Shown: positions 47,100 to 59,724, counted from the first letter of the stretch. The stretch is 64,000 nucleotides of DNA from Adiantum capillus-veneris (GCA_014529385.2 CM043947.1:133441891-133505890), one strand, 5' to 3'. The notes: generated by a model from the sequence alone, not told the origin. Made by a program: numbers and translations.

Positions 47100-47110
47100 A
47101 GGAAGGGGGG
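47100..47110 (+). promoter_or_regulatory. E3 polypurine tract
   Basis: AGGAAGGGGGG, two bases before the 3' LTR. Confidence 0.9.
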
Positions 47111-47112
47111 CA

Positions 47113-47686
47113 TGTTAACCCTCACGGCACACGGACACCCATCACCTACGACGGACGTGTATTATGTATTCGATAGAGTCAGGTACCGGGCTTGTCGGAC
47201 CAATAGGGAAAGGTAGAGTGATCACCAATGAGAGGCGCACTTTAACTTGGACATTCAAGGGATTAGTTGGTTAAGCATGGGCGCCCAAGTGTGAATGGGG
47301 TGAGCTCTTATAAAAGCCAACTAAACCTAATTTTTACTCATTCTCTCATTTGTGCAATTGAAGAGTGCTCTTGCTCCATCTCCATCTTCTTCTTCTTCAC
47401 CTCCTTGTGTGTGTGTGTGTGAGAGAGAGAGAGAGGGAGAGTGTGTGTGCGATCGAGCATTACGAAGGCACGACGGCGGCGAAGCGGTTGAGCGCGGCAC
47501 GACTGCAGCTTCTTCTTCATCGCGGCGAGGAATCCACCACGAAGGCGAGCATAGAGCGGTGAGTGACACACCCTTTGTTTTCTTGAGCTTGCTAGTTTAG
47601 GCTTGTTGTGTGCTTGGAGCCGTTTGTGGCTCGCATACGGTGTATTGGCAAGTCCCTTGCTTCGACAGTGCGGCAAGGAGCGCACA
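47113..47686 (+). mobile_element. E3 3' LTR
   Basis: 574 bp, differing from the 5' LTR at three G/A sites (in GATCACCAATG, AAGCGGTTGAG and GCGAGCATAG). TATA box at 47309-47316. Confidence 0.95.
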
Positions 47687-47691
47687 AGAGC
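47687..47691. repeat. Right TSD AGAGC of E3
   Basis: Exact match to 38355-38359. Confidence 0.95.
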
Positions 47692-48410
47692 ATAAAACAA
47701 CAAAAAGAAATGGTATTGGGAAGATTATCTCCATGTTCTAGAGTTTTCTTATAATAGTTCAAAGTATGTGATGACTTGTTTTAGTCCTTTCATGTTTTTC
47801 AACTTAGATCACTAGTTATGGTGAAATTCGCATCTGGGAAACTTCAACAAGTCAAGGATTTTCTCCAAGATCACATGGATATGCTAAAACTTTCTCGTCA
47901 AAATGTTCAATAAGAACATGATAGATACAAAAAAGTAAGTTGATGAGAAACATCCACAAGTAGCCTTCATAGAAGGGGGCGACGTATTTTTACGTGTATC
48001 AGATCATTCAAAAAGTCTAAAAATTGAGTCCACACCTAAATTATCTCCAAGATATTGTGGGCATTTTAAGATACTCAAGCGAGTGGGAGATATGGATTAC
48101 AAACTATCTTTACCTATGCACTCTTGTATTCATCTCGTTAATTATGTAATTTTTTTACATAAACACTTGAACATAGACAAAAATATCATTTATCAACAAA
48201 TTTTGGACAATTTCATTGAACCTCCAACCCATCTGCATAAATTTGAGTGCATTCTTGACTATCATGATTTACGTACTCGTCATCATATCCATCGTCAAAG
48301 CACTAGTCAAGTGGAAAGACTAGCCTGAGAAAGGTTCCACTTGGGAAAACATTAATGTTCTTAAGAAGAAATTTCCCACCTTTTTTTTAAAGGACAGAAA
48401 CTCTTATCCC
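47692..48410 (+). pseudogene. Chromovirus-like integrase C-terminus
   Basis: Continues the piece at 38321: KWYWEDYLHVLEFSYNSSKY, then the C-terminal fold with LSPRYCGHFKILKRVGDMDY and a tail GSTWENINVLKKKFPTFF typical of chromodomain-bearing Ty3/gypsy integrases. Broken by stops near 47805, 47912 and 48328. Its reading frame and PPT show the plus orientation. Confidence 0.85.
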
Positions 48411-48418
48411 AGGGGGAG
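48411..48418 (+). promoter_or_regulatory. PPT of chromovirus-like element
   Basis: AGGGGGAG, followed by TAATGCAAGCC, the presumed LTR start. Confidence 0.65.
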
Positions 48419-48421
48419 TAA

Positions 48422-49560
48422 TGCAAGCCAAGGTTCTAGTCTAGAACCAAGCTCGGGGGTTTCCTATAAAAGAGGCAAGAGGTTGGGAGGAGAGGGAGGT
48501 TATAAAGCCCAAGGCCTCATAGCAAACCACATGGTTCTTAACAAATTTCAACAACCATGTTAAACATTAGAAGAATGACCATCACCAACATGATGACCAC
48601 CACAAGTAGATTGAGCTTAGCCCCATAATCATCAGCAAAATTAGTCAAGCTAGAGAGACTTAGCTCAACAATTAGGACAATTGTAATCGATATGAAGAAA
48701 AAGGTAGTATCGCATACCAACTGTCCAAAACCATTTTGATAAAGTAGCATCTCATTCCAGAAAACAACAATGATAAAGAGAGTAGATTCCAAATAATACA
48801 CGGAAAACATCCCAGCGAGTGACCAAGCACTTTTATTAGTCATCTCAAAAGAAAGGTACATTCCACTTTGAGTAAAAAGTAAACAACTCAAAATAGAGTA
48901 TTCATAGTTTAAGATGAATTTCCAAAAAATTAAGAGCTAAAACGAATTTGCTCTTTATTGTAGAAGTAAAGGCCACCCAAAGTAAATGAGTCCTCGTACA
49001 TCTATGTGTCCAGGGATTCACATTAGGAAGAGAAAGGGGTCTAGGAGGGCCTCTTTATTTGGCAGTTTAAGGAAGTCAAACCTCTAGTATTAAGAAAGAA
49101 ATCAAAGTACAGCTTTTGAATTCAAACAATAAAAATGGCTAGTTTCTTTGAGTTCAATTTTTCCCCCCAAAATGAAATTTAAAATCTAGTGGACAGAACC
49201 ATGTCATGTAATATGTCTACGGAAAGGTCTCGGCATGAAGATTACAAATCTACAATTTTTGCTCAAATTGGAAGGCCAAAAATCATAAAGTTGTCCACCC
49301 CCTTTTTTGAGGAGAAAAGTGCATCCTTTGACCATTCTTACACCTCTCTTATACACCCACTATTCTTGGACACATGGCATGTATCTATTTGTCAAAATGT
49401 TAACCACCTCCATAATCTCATGGCAAATAAAGAGGCCCTCCTAGACCCCGTCATCTTCCTAATGCTATGTTATCTTGAAAAAATAATAGAGCACAAATGT
49501 AGTGCCTGATCATGTATCTAGCCACATGGACATCCGTTCATCCAATCTATTAACAGTCCC
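48422..49560 (+). mobile_element. Probable 3' LTR of chromovirus-like element
   Basis: Starts TGCAAGCC after the PPT. TATA box TATAAAAG at 48465-48472, only about 45 nt in, and an inverted repeat GGTTCTAG-T-CTAGAACC at 48432-48448. The right end is not defined (the value given is an estimate). Confidence 0.45.
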
Positions 49561-51260
49561 CCCTTTCTAGCTCATGTGATCCCTTGACACGACCATGGGA
49601 AGTCTTGTCATTAGGGTTTTCTTCATCTTTGTCTTCAATGTTGGTCTTTATCTTGAAAAATTATTTGTCATTGATGATGCTCCCCCTTCCTTGAGCTCTT
49701 CATACCTGCTGTGTTCTTATTGATGCGTGTGTTGGACTCCCGGGGGACGCACTCTATATACAAAACGGGATGTCACCTGCGAGTGGACAACTTTGATAAA
49801 ACCCCTATATACAACTCGTATTAGGGAGTATGACCCCCCTTTCTACACTTATACAACAATCAATGAAGAAAACCCCTATCTTAAATATAAAATTTAGGTC
49901 TCACACGATCTAACTGAGTAAACTAGTCAAAGAATGTGTAGCATAATGATCTGCAACATACTAAGGAACCACTTTTGTTGACATCTAGATGTACCCTCAA
50001 TGTCTCTTAGTTTGACTTTCATACTATGTGCCCGATCAGCTTGCACTCTGCCTACTCATCGAATTCTAACCCATCCGATGTTGGTTTAAATCAACCCTTT
50101 ACCTGCTCCAAATCATCCCTTATCTATGATCGGCTTGATGCAAAATTTGATGTGTGAGTTGATAAAAAAAATTCCCCTAAATACATTCGAGTTCTAGTGC
50201 ACATCAATTTGCCCCCCTCCTCACCCCACCCCCCATAGGTATGATATCGCCCTCCCTTATTTTTAAGCTTGGGAGATAAATTATTGGGGGCCTGCCCCTA
50301 ACTTATATGCTTCTGTAAATTGTAAAAGAAAACTTTCCCTGCACTTACGTGGTGCGGTAAGTTTTCCATGGTGAACCCCAGGGGTTGGACTTCAATTGTC
50401 GATGAAATTTACATTTTGTTGCTCATTCTTCTCTTTGTTTTCACTTTTGGTCATGAAGATGAATTTTGATTTGACTCATTTATTGTTGACTTGATAATGG
50501 ACTTGCTCTTGGTACCTTGCAATACCTTGCTAACTTCAGTACTATTGAGATCCTTTATTGGTTGTTGAGAGCTGCCTTGATGAAGTTTTCATTGTTTATC
50601 CGTTATCTATGTATGTCATTCTTCGTGCTGTGCATGTTTGATGAAGCTTGATTGTTGTCCTTGAATGTATGATTTTCTCTTAATAAGTATGTTGTGATTT
50701 GCAGCTATTGCTCCAGGTTGTTGATGATTGATTTAGGTAGCCATTTCCTTATTGCTGATGTAGAAGGAATATATACAAGAATTTGATTATGAGGGTTTCT
50801 ATAATAGGGTCTTAAAACCTGGATGACCAAAGGGAAAAAACCTCATGGGAAAAAGTACCTTTGATGTACTCTCTTATTGGAATTGAGTTGTTGTACTTGA
50901 AAAACCTATCATGCAAGGTGAGTGCTTGGGAGAAACAAAGTAAGAGGGCCTAATGTAAGTGCCAATTATGGGACATTATGTATGCATACCAGAAATTCAT
51001 CAAATAAGAGAATGCAGTGTGAAAGATGGGGTCGATGGTTTCTTCAAGGAACAAGTGTAGCACATGTGAGATCAAAGGATGTCTCAATATAGAAGCTTCT
51101 CCAGTCATACATCACTGTGTAGCACATGTGACATCAAAGGATGTCTCAATGTAGAAGCTTCTCCGCTCATACATCACTTTGCTAAGTACATGAGTATCTT
51201 TGGACTTCCTCCTTCACTTCACCAAACTTAATATACATAGAATTTGACTGTTATGCTCAC
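49561..51260. other. Unassigned DNA
   Basis: No coding similarity seen. A C-rich run near 50203-50237 (GGGGTGAGGAGGGGGG on the minus strand) could be the PPT of the element at 51261-55942, making 49561-50200 a candidate LTR; no second copy is present to test this. A 65-bp near-repeat (TGTAGCACATGTGA) lies at about 51056 and 51117. Confidence 0.35.
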
Positions 51261-54200
51261 CTATGCCATCATGAGCGACACAAAGTAATTATGCTCAACT
51301 CTTCCAGCTTGGGTAGTACCTAGAATAGATAAGATGCTTAGACCAATGAGAATATTAATAAAAGCTTTGGGACTAACACCTTGCTCATTTGGCTTAGCTG
51401 CCCGACTCTGACTTTTATGCCATGTGTTTTTAATGGCGACTTGGACGTACCCTTTCAAGGTGAGAAACCCAATTCTAGAAGTTCTTGGAAATTTAGGCCA
51501 CCATTTCATTCAGTAGGCTAGCATACTTTGGCTACTCTTGACTTGATTTTTGTATGTTGACACTGCTTTGTGAAACAAGTTCTTTGGTTATTGTAGTGAA
51601 TGATGGATCCTTTGCTTATCTCCCATGAGAAGCCATTGTAGACATGTGTGGATTCTTTGTGTCTAAGTTTCCACTAGCGATTTTGGATCCACCTTGTCTT
51701 TGGCCCTTGTGTGAGTATCTTTTGCATTTGTTACTTTTTCTTGATGACTGGATGGACATTAGGCATCGGTATCCATACCTAGGTATTTCTGTTGTATAAG
51801 TCTTGATTTTGTAGCTGGAAACGAGGTATCCATCTAGAGGTTTTTTCACTTTCCGTTATAGGCTTCCGTTGGCTTTTGGTTGTCATTTGCCTTCTGCTAA
51901 ATCCCTGTGCTACATGACTGAGCTTTGTTACTCTAGGTTGAGCTACAACTTTGGGTAACCATATTCTAGTGTTACCTTTGTAAAATCTTTGTGCTTTGAA
52001 GAGATTCACTAGAATCATCCACTGCTACACCTGTCTTTGTTGCAGTCTCACTTTGGAGCCCATACTTGTTGCATTACTTGTTGCTTTAAAGGTCCTTTAT
52101 TTTGTCTTTTGTTGTTGTTCTTTCTCGTGCTTGAGTTGTTTTTCTTCTATTGATAGATCGGCTTGCTCTTTGTAGAATTTCTTTCTTGAGGTGAGTAGAT
52201 CCAGGCTATTACTTTAGGCTTTGTGGGCCAAACATTGGTGTTTCCTTGGAAGTAATCTTGAGAAATGATTATCTCATTTGATGCTACCCACCTTGTCACC
52301 TTTTGTTATTGATATTGAACTTGTGCTTCATGTATCAAGATTGGGTCATTGACTTTAATATGCTCTTAGGATACCAACACTTGGTTGATACTCTTCGACT
52401 TCTTCTAGAGGATTTGTTTTGATGGAAACTTTGGTTGATAAACTTTTTTCTTTGGTTTCCATTGCATTGTTGATGGTTGCGCTCTTGATGTAGAGGCTAC
52501 ATTTGAAGTTGGGTGGAGACTCGTTGAAGGAAAAGTCGTCTTGCAAGGTTGATCAAATTCAATGGTTGATTTAGCTTTACCTTTGTTCACGATGGTTTGT
52601 TGTTTCTTGTTTGCATATACTTTAGGTTCTTCTGGGTTTTTTGGTGTTGTTGATAAAGATTTTGGTTGTTGTCGAAAGAAAACGTTTATCCAGATTTTAG
52701 TCATAACAAGACTCTCATTGATGTGATGGGAGTCGATTATGTAGAAAGTGTCCTTGAATTCCCCAACACTTAGCTTGAGTACGACTTCTACCACTCCAAA
52801 GCTAGGAATTGTTGTTTTAGAACTTGTGTACACTATTTCTTCTCGCTCAATGATTGGCCACTTTCCCATCATTATCAACGTTCCATAAGACATCAAATTC
52901 CTTCTTGCATAAGGGTTGATCATAGTTGATCATGTGATTTTTCTACATATGCTGAATTTGATCTTTGTTGGAGACAATCGATATTTCTTCTTCTCCATGT
53001 TCTTCTCTTGATCCTGAATTTGTTGAGCATCTCATGTGGAACTTGGAAACTTTGCTCCTTCCTCTACTTTCAATTGGGCTTTTCCTAGATTTGGCTTCTT
53101 AAGCAAATTTGGTCAATTCTTCAAGTATGTCGATCATGACATATTCTCGTGCTTGTTCTGCTTCCTTTGTTTGCACTTTGGCACCATGCTCCATGACCTA
53201 GCTATCTGTCTCACCTTTTCTACTATAATACTCACAAACTTTGTTAGCTTCCTTCAACACCTTTATTGTAAAGCAAGGAGTTATGTCAGAGCCACTTGAA
53301 AGTGCATCTTCAACATTGTTTTCTAAACCATTGCTCTTCAAATCATGGTATTTGTCCTCATCATTTTGTGGAAGATCCTGTACAAAAACTTTGTTAACTA
53401 TTCATTTAGAATCGTTTGTTTATTCAATCTCAATTGTTTTAGAATTGTTTTTGGTTTCATGGACTAGAGATACCATTAGAAAGGTTCTTATATCGTAACC
53501 ATCTTTGTTGCAAAACGTAGTATTTGCCACCTCATTTACACAGACATCAAGAGTCGCTAATATTATCCCCCATCCAAAGGGTTCAAACAAATCTTTAGGA
53601 AATGGCTCTTTTATGTAAGTTTCATCTTGTATTGATCTCTCTAGGATACAAGATTCCTTTCTCAGGCTTTCGCATTTAGATGCTCCATTTATCAAAACAT
53701 GCACATCCTTCACTAGCCAAGAAGGCAATTGTGTTCCATCGTCCATAGTGACAACAAAGTCTTCTATCGGAGTTTGATTACGTCCTTGTAACTATGGTCC
53801 TTCGTGTTTACCTTGGTTATGACTCCATTGTGCCGTAAATAGAGATGGTTGTAGCCCCCATCTTGAACCATTTTGAGTTGATGCATAAAGGGTCGCTCCA
53901 AAATAACTTTAAAATTATTGCCTTTACTAAAATCTACTAACGCAATGTATGTTTGATTCTACCCCACATGAGGACTTGTTTCTGCATTCCCAAGGGTCTT
54001 TCCATATACCTGTCAGCTAATTATAGTTTCATGTGCTTTTCCTTGAGAGCTGGCCTTCCCCATTTCTCCCAGATTCCTTTTGTAGCGATAGCTATTCCAG
54101 CCCCACTATCAAGTATCACTATAATTTTTATTCATTTATACTCGAGTAGTAAAGAGGTATTTCCTTCCTTTCCTTCGCAATAGTCACCCACCTTATTCAC

Positions 54201-55942
54201 TGGTATCGGCTTTGTTTGTGGTTTTGTAGCCAAATTTTCATCCATATTTTCATCTATGATTTGGGCATGTGAAGGGATTTTCAACTCCATCTTCTCTAGG
54301 TGTTTGCCCATTTGGCCCCATAAATCCAGTCTAATTGTTAGTAACTCTACAAAAGTAATGGTGCATCTTATAGGGGATGACATCACTTTGTGTAAGCTTT
54401 TGGTATCCATCATTTTTGGTGTGACTTTCCACCAAGATGGTACCGCTCTAGCTTTAGATTTTGTTTCAAGTTCTCCTATGAAAGATGGCAAAGTCTGTAG
54501 AGATTTTGGTTTTCTCTCTTTAGATGTGATAGACTCAACATCCCTTTATAGAGATTGTATATCTCTTGGATAGTTCTCGTGATCCATGTTGACCTCAAGG
54601 ATAAGTAGCACTACCATCTTTGTTGTTTTTTATCATTTCCCATAAGGATTGTGGCCATGGCTCATCCACTTTAGAAATTGGCGGCATATCATGAGACGTT
54701 TCCTCGTTCGTAATGTTCGCAACAACCCTCGTATCCAATGGATTTTTATTCCCTCATTTAGGTGGTTCTACTAATTTGTTTTCTTTTAGTGCGCTTGTGT
54801 ACTCCTTTATTAACATAGGTACTACTTGCTCATGGGCTTTCAATGTTTTTAGCTCCATTGAAGCTTGATCTTTCTCTGAGCTATTTGCACATTTCCATAA
54901 TTTTGGTTTCGTATTTTGGATGCTAATATGTCAAAAATCTCCATTCCAAACTTTGGTTGTTATTGAACCTTTCCGCATAGGCTCAGAACATGGTGTCTAG
55001 TTGCTCGTTCACCTTTTCCACCAAGAATGAAGCGCGTGAGTCAGTCTTTGACTCTTTTGATCCGCTTGCATTTTGCATTTTTCTTGCTCTCTTGCGCGTG
55101 TATAAGAAATTCTTTTATTTGGTTCAATACCATTTCCAAATCATTTTTTTTCCTTCAGACTCTTTGCTTTTATTTTGTCCCGCTTGGTTTTCCACAATTT
55201 TCTTCTAGTTTCATCGATAAGTTTTTTTTTTTTTTTGAGGAGGCAATATGTTTTCCTCCTCAACGGGTGCATTTTTGGCATCTTCTTGAGCCTGAGCTTG
55301 AGTCATCACCTTTAAATGTGGCTTCAACCTCGAATCCACTTGAAGAAGGCATCATTTCCACAACATTCATTTTAGCTTTCTCCTTGTTGTTTGGGTGTTT
55401 TGGATAATCATAAACCGGGTGTGCGAGAAGGCATACCAAACAATATTTTAATATATCCATGTTCCTTACCAATGAGGCTCTTGATACATGAGCCTTATTT
55501 GCATCCATGCAGTATTGATTTCTCATGGGTTGTGGCACATGCATTGGTTGAGTGTAGTTGACTACTACTCTACCATTGTTGAAAAGAGATGGTTGCTACT
55601 CTAGCATACATAGTGCTTTTGGTTGAGTGCTACACCATGGGTGGGATGATCCCCTCCACAAGTCTCACATATTCTCTTGGCTTGTTTTTGTTCATTCAGG
55701 TTCTGTTTGTAGCCTTGTTTTATTCTTCTAATCACCTCCTTAATTACTTGATCAATTCTTGGTTCCCAAGGAATCTGAACATCTTGTTTTGTTGCAGATT
55801 CTCTCTTTGGAGAAGAGACACTACTACTCGCATTTTCTACGTCATACATTGTTAGCGTGCAAACGACAAAGAAAACGAGTGCCTCTATACCCTTGCACGA
55901 ATCACACCATCGGAAGGAAGCACTATTACATTGCCGTAACAC
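51261..55942 (-). pseudogene. E6: decayed Gag-protease relic related to E3
   Basis: Minus-strand order: zinc knuckles near 55650 (CETCGGDHPTHG) and 55440 (CLVCLLAHPVYDYP), a linker (54491-54132), a retropepsin with VILDSGAGIAIATKGIWEK (near 54110-54060, intact DSG), then W-x-P-K motifs at 52460-52440, 52030-51950 (KAQRFYKGNTRIWLPK) and 51860-51770 (SRWIPRFQLQNQDLY). The order and motifs match E3's long ORF. No RT follows. Many stops and frame shifts. Confidence 0.7.
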
Positions 55943-57369
55943 TTGTGTTAAACACCTGTAGAGATTTATGAAAAACCCTTCAAGAATGAAACACAGTCAA
56001 AATTAGGAGAAACCTAGGACATCATGATGAAGCTCATCTTGTGGAGATGTCCGTAGAGTATCCATAGGCAAAAAATAAATGAAGGATGAAAGAGTCATGG
56101 CCACTCAAAACTGGCGGTGAACTCTTTCTTGCTCAAAAATGAGCTCTATGGAAAGTGTGCAGGTGTTGTAGCTATTAAAATGGGGCTCATGTATCCTTTT
56201 GAATCAAATCCCTTTCTTCTCTCTCCTCAGCCCACAAGGCCTCTTAGTGGTTTTATTTTAATTGGTCCACTTTAGGACTTTTTTGGCAAATTTTGGGGCC
56301 ATGTTGTTGACGTTGTGCACATGGGAAGGGGAGAAATTGTCTGGAGGACCAGAAATGTGACAAGGCGCCTGGACAGGCAATGTGGACAGCTGGAAAAGGC
56401 ACCCCTCTCTCCCCAAGAGATCCCATCAAGCCAAGCTATGCACAAAGTGATACAACTACTGGGGATTCCCCTTTACCCTATATACCCCCCATTCTCCCCT
56501 TTTACCTTCCCATGTGGGATAATTCCAATGCCACATGGCAACTTCCTCCCCAATTCTCCCAACTCCCTCATGCCCAATTAATTTCTAGCTTTCCCCCAAG
56601 CACGAGAACTTCTCAGACAACCTTCCCAAAAGCATAACTTGCTACTCCGATCACGGAATGACAGACCATAACACTCGGTTTAGAGCCCATCATCATTGGG
56701 GGGTCCCCCTCTATGTTTGTAAGTATACCATGAGAGTTCCCTAGAAGGGGGTTTTTAATTCAAAAATTTTGGATAAATTTACAGAAATATATTTAAATAA
56801 GGGGTTTTTTTATTGCAATTTGGAAAAAAACCCATAAGTTCATAAAGAAAGAGGGGTTGTTTTATTAGTTCAAGATTCACAGATAAGGGGTTTTTTAAAT
56901 ACCCTTTGAATGCACATTGTATAGATGGTTTACATATAGTGAACCCCCCGAGCCATCATCCTGGATACTTCTAGAAATCTTAAATTTCAGCATTTCCAAT
57001 TACAATCACTTAGTTCGCCCAGTTGTCTTTGTTGCATGCACCTGCAATCACTTTCTAAGTTGAGACCGCCCACTTTGGATTCTCATAGCGTATAATGTAC
57101 AAGTCCGATTCATGGGCTATAAAGCACGGCTGAAAGTACTTAATAAAAACCAGTCTTGGGGACTCGAACAATCCAAAACATCAGCATCCAAGCTAGGCAA
57201 AACCACACCTTTGTACATGAATTTTTACATGGTCACTTCCAAGACTTGCAGGTCTATGTACACATATATACATGAGGCTAGTGGGCACTCTTTTTGGCAT
57301 GATTTAATGAATTTATGTTCATTCAAAAAATTCCTGACATAGCTTGCCAAAACCCCCTAGCTTGCTTGA
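55943..57369. other. Unassigned DNA
   Basis: No gene recognised. Probably LTR or 3' untranslated DNA of the element whose integrase end is at 57370-57795, but no ends were found. Confidence 0.35.
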
Positions 57370-57795
57370 TCATTCATGAAAAGCATAGGTTTTTAGGGTG
57401 AACAACTGCTGCTGCTCATTCCCAGAAACCTCATTCACATTCGCAGATGTCTTCACACTATCTTCCTCCATTGATAGCATCTCATCTGTCACAATTGTCA
57501 TCATACGTGACAAATATTTCTTCAATCTATAACCATTAACATGGTATTTATGTTGTGCACCACCCAAATCTGCCAACTGATACGTCCCATTGTCAAACTT
57601 ATTTACAATAGTAAAAGGACCTTCCCACTTAATTTGAAACTTCTTTTGAAAGGTATTGTCTAACTTACTATTGTATTGCAATACAACATCACCCTTTTCA
57701 ATCCCCTTATCCTTCACATATTCATTAGCCTTTATTTGAGCTTTCTTTGACACTTCCTCATAGTAGTTTAAAGCAGAAACTCTGTCAAATTGCAA
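57370..57795 (-). pseudogene. Gypsy integrase C-terminal domain
   Basis: Contains KKFQIKWEGPFTIVNKFDNG, then TYQLADLGGAQHKYHVNGYR: the GPY/F-type end of Ty3/gypsy integrase. Open for about 140 codons but without core or RT, which are cut off at 57795-57809 by E4. The minus strand is coding. Confidence 0.85.
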
Positions 57796-57809
57796 ACATT
57801 ATAGATCCA

Positions 57810-58738
57810 TGCTAGGAGCAAGCTAACACAGATTCTGCGGATACCATTTTTCGGAGTTCTCATTGTAAAAACACTTATTATTTTGATATATTGGGAATAT
57901 TGTAAATTTTAATTTTTGGATAAACCTTGTAATTGATGAGCCGGAGCTACAAGCTTCCAGATTGTATCAACCTATCATTACCCATCTTTGGTAGAACTCA
58001 CAGATTATGAGTTTTGACCACCAAAAACCTTGACTAAGGTATAAAAGTCAACTTTTGTAAGTTATTATTAAGTTTTGGATAATGAAATACATAGTGTGAG
58101 CTAATGGTGCTCACCTCTCTCCTTCTCGCGCTTCCTACTCCCTCCCTGATTGTCACATTGCAGTCGTGTTTGTTACATTGCAACCGCAGGTAAGAGCTCT
58201 ACGCATTGATGTAAGCACTTCACAGTAATCCGTAGCTTTGGTGTTGCCGACAGGCGGCCTAGTTTCATCATAACTAGGAATTTACACTTTCAAATAAAAA
58301 ACTAAGAAAAGGCGGGGTACTGGGGCGTCATTGCTAAGTATTTAGATACATTCAGGGTCGAAAACAACTAGGTCAAAAATCCATTGCTGTTAATAATCGC
58401 GATTTTGACACTTGACCTAAAGTGGGATTTGAGATCATAAGCATGTGTGCTTACGTCTTATAAACTTGTCCTAGAAGTTTCTTCACACTTGGATGTCATT
58501 TGATGCTGCAACGGATGTGATTTGTTTTCCGATGAGCGATTGACTCCTAGTGATTTCTGTCACTTGAGTGTAGCATGTTTTAGATGCAATTTGTTAGTTG
58601 TTTTCTGAGAGATTGACACCCTCTTGTAGCCTCTATGCACTAGTCAAGTCAGCTTCATCCCATGGATTGACAATTTAATCGTGGTTCTTGCTAATACTGC
58701 AACAAGATAGGATAGTGAGGTTAGACACGCGTCCCACA
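57810..58738 (+). mobile_element. E4 5' LTR (929 bp)
   Basis: Starts TGCTAGGAGC, ends GTCCCACA just before the PBS. The left edge is set by likeness to the E7 LTR start (TGTTAGAAGC) and length. TATAAAAG at 58040-58047. A half-palindrome GTTAATAATCGCGAT is at 58389-58403. Confidence 0.7.
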
Positions 58739-58740
58739 CT

Positions 58741-58758
58741 TGGCGCCGTTGTCAGGGA
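58741..58758 (+). promoter_or_regulatory. E4 PBS, tRNA-Asp type
   Basis: TGGCGCCGTTGTCAGGGA, one base from the Asp-tRNA complement, 2 nt after the LTR. Confidence 0.9.
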
Positions 58759-59417
58759 TCGAAGAGACCTAAACTAGGAAAAAACACGAGCGTCTTGTGA
58801 AGTTATCCTTTAACTTCCTCTAGGATCACCTAGAGTTCAAACCGCATAGCCTAAGATGGTGGTCTGTTGCTGTGTAGAGGTAGCTTGGAACTAAACGTAC
58901 TTTCTGAGTTTATTTAGGATTGTAGGATTGTAGAAATAGATTAGGATTTTGAGGATGATTGATAGATGAGACAAGTCTTAAGATCAATGCTGAGAAAACC
59001 ATAAAAGACATGAAAATGAGTGCTAGTGGACACTTTCCACAACCCCATTGCATGAGAATCTAGGAGTAGGGTAAGTAGGATCCGAGGTGGATTTCAGAAC
59101 ATTGCTCTCTCTGAAAGAATCATTGTGAGTTGTTATTGGAAGTTGCAAAATTTCACGTCTACGATTAGAAATAGCATGAAAAGACTCCAAACCACTCAAT
59201 CCGATTGGAGAGTAAGCTTAAAAGCTGTCTGAACTAGTGAGTAAGCTCAAGGACACATCGAGGTAAATATTTCAAGAGTTTGCCAAAACTCAGATTATTT
59301 ACTTTTTCTTGACATTTTAGGCCAAATTAAGTTTTGACTTGATTCACAGGCTTATAATAGACCATAAAGAGATTGTCCTTGAAAAAAGTGCAAAAATTGG
59401 TTCATTTCAAGCTTGAA

Positions 59418-59439
59418 GTTAATAATCACGATTATTAAC
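59418..59439. repeat. Palindrome 1 of E4 leader
   Basis: GTTAATAATCA followed by CGATTATTAAC: only the central pair is mismatched. 1272 nt from the gag ATG. Confidence 0.9.
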
Positions 59440-59702
59440 TTTCAGCTCAGATTTGACAAAGGTTCATACCATTGACTCATTACATGTGTACAAACAAGTA
59501 TTGTAAAAGCACAGAAGATTTGGATCACCAAACTGACAAAAAACTGCATAAAAACTAAAGTTTGTACTGACTTTTTGAATCTTGAGTGTAAATTGGGAAA
59601 AATTTTATCCAAACTTGTTGAAATTTGATTCATAGGCTTATATTGATGTGATAAACATTGTACATGCTCAATTGACCAGAAAGATGCAAAATGTTGCCAG
59701 TT

Positions 59703-59724
59703 ATAATTAATCGTGATTATTTAC
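59703..59724. repeat. Palindrome 2 of E4 leader
   Basis: Centre ATCGTGAT at 59710-59717 with a right arm TATTTAC and a decayed left arm. About 987 nt from the gag ATG. Confidence 0.8.

Larger units (their letters stand above)
38360..47686 (+). mobile_element. E3: complete RT-less LTR retrotransposon (9,327 bp)
   Basis: Paired 574-bp LTRs with 3 differences, 5-bp TSD, Asp-type PBS, PPT, a Gag-protease reading-frame series and a 140-aa extra ORF. No reverse transcriptase, RNase H or integrase motif occurs between 45044 and 47112. It is thus recent and non-autonomous, moved by enzymes from another element. The shared Asp-type PBS and M-x-LRSGR Gag start point to the E4/E7 family as a candidate helper. 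Confidence 0.9.

Noticed and set aside
48538-48891. 117-codon hydrophobic frame on the minus strand, membrane-protein-like
   Set aside because: It lies antisense inside the probable chromovirus LTR, with no family likeness or promoter; T-rich codon bias explains the hydrophobicity.
51261-51509. Frame with a signal-like hydrophobic stretch (ILIGLSILSILGTT) as a possible env-like gene
   Set aside because: Only 82 codons, a single hydrophobic segment, in a decayed element; no other envelope feature.
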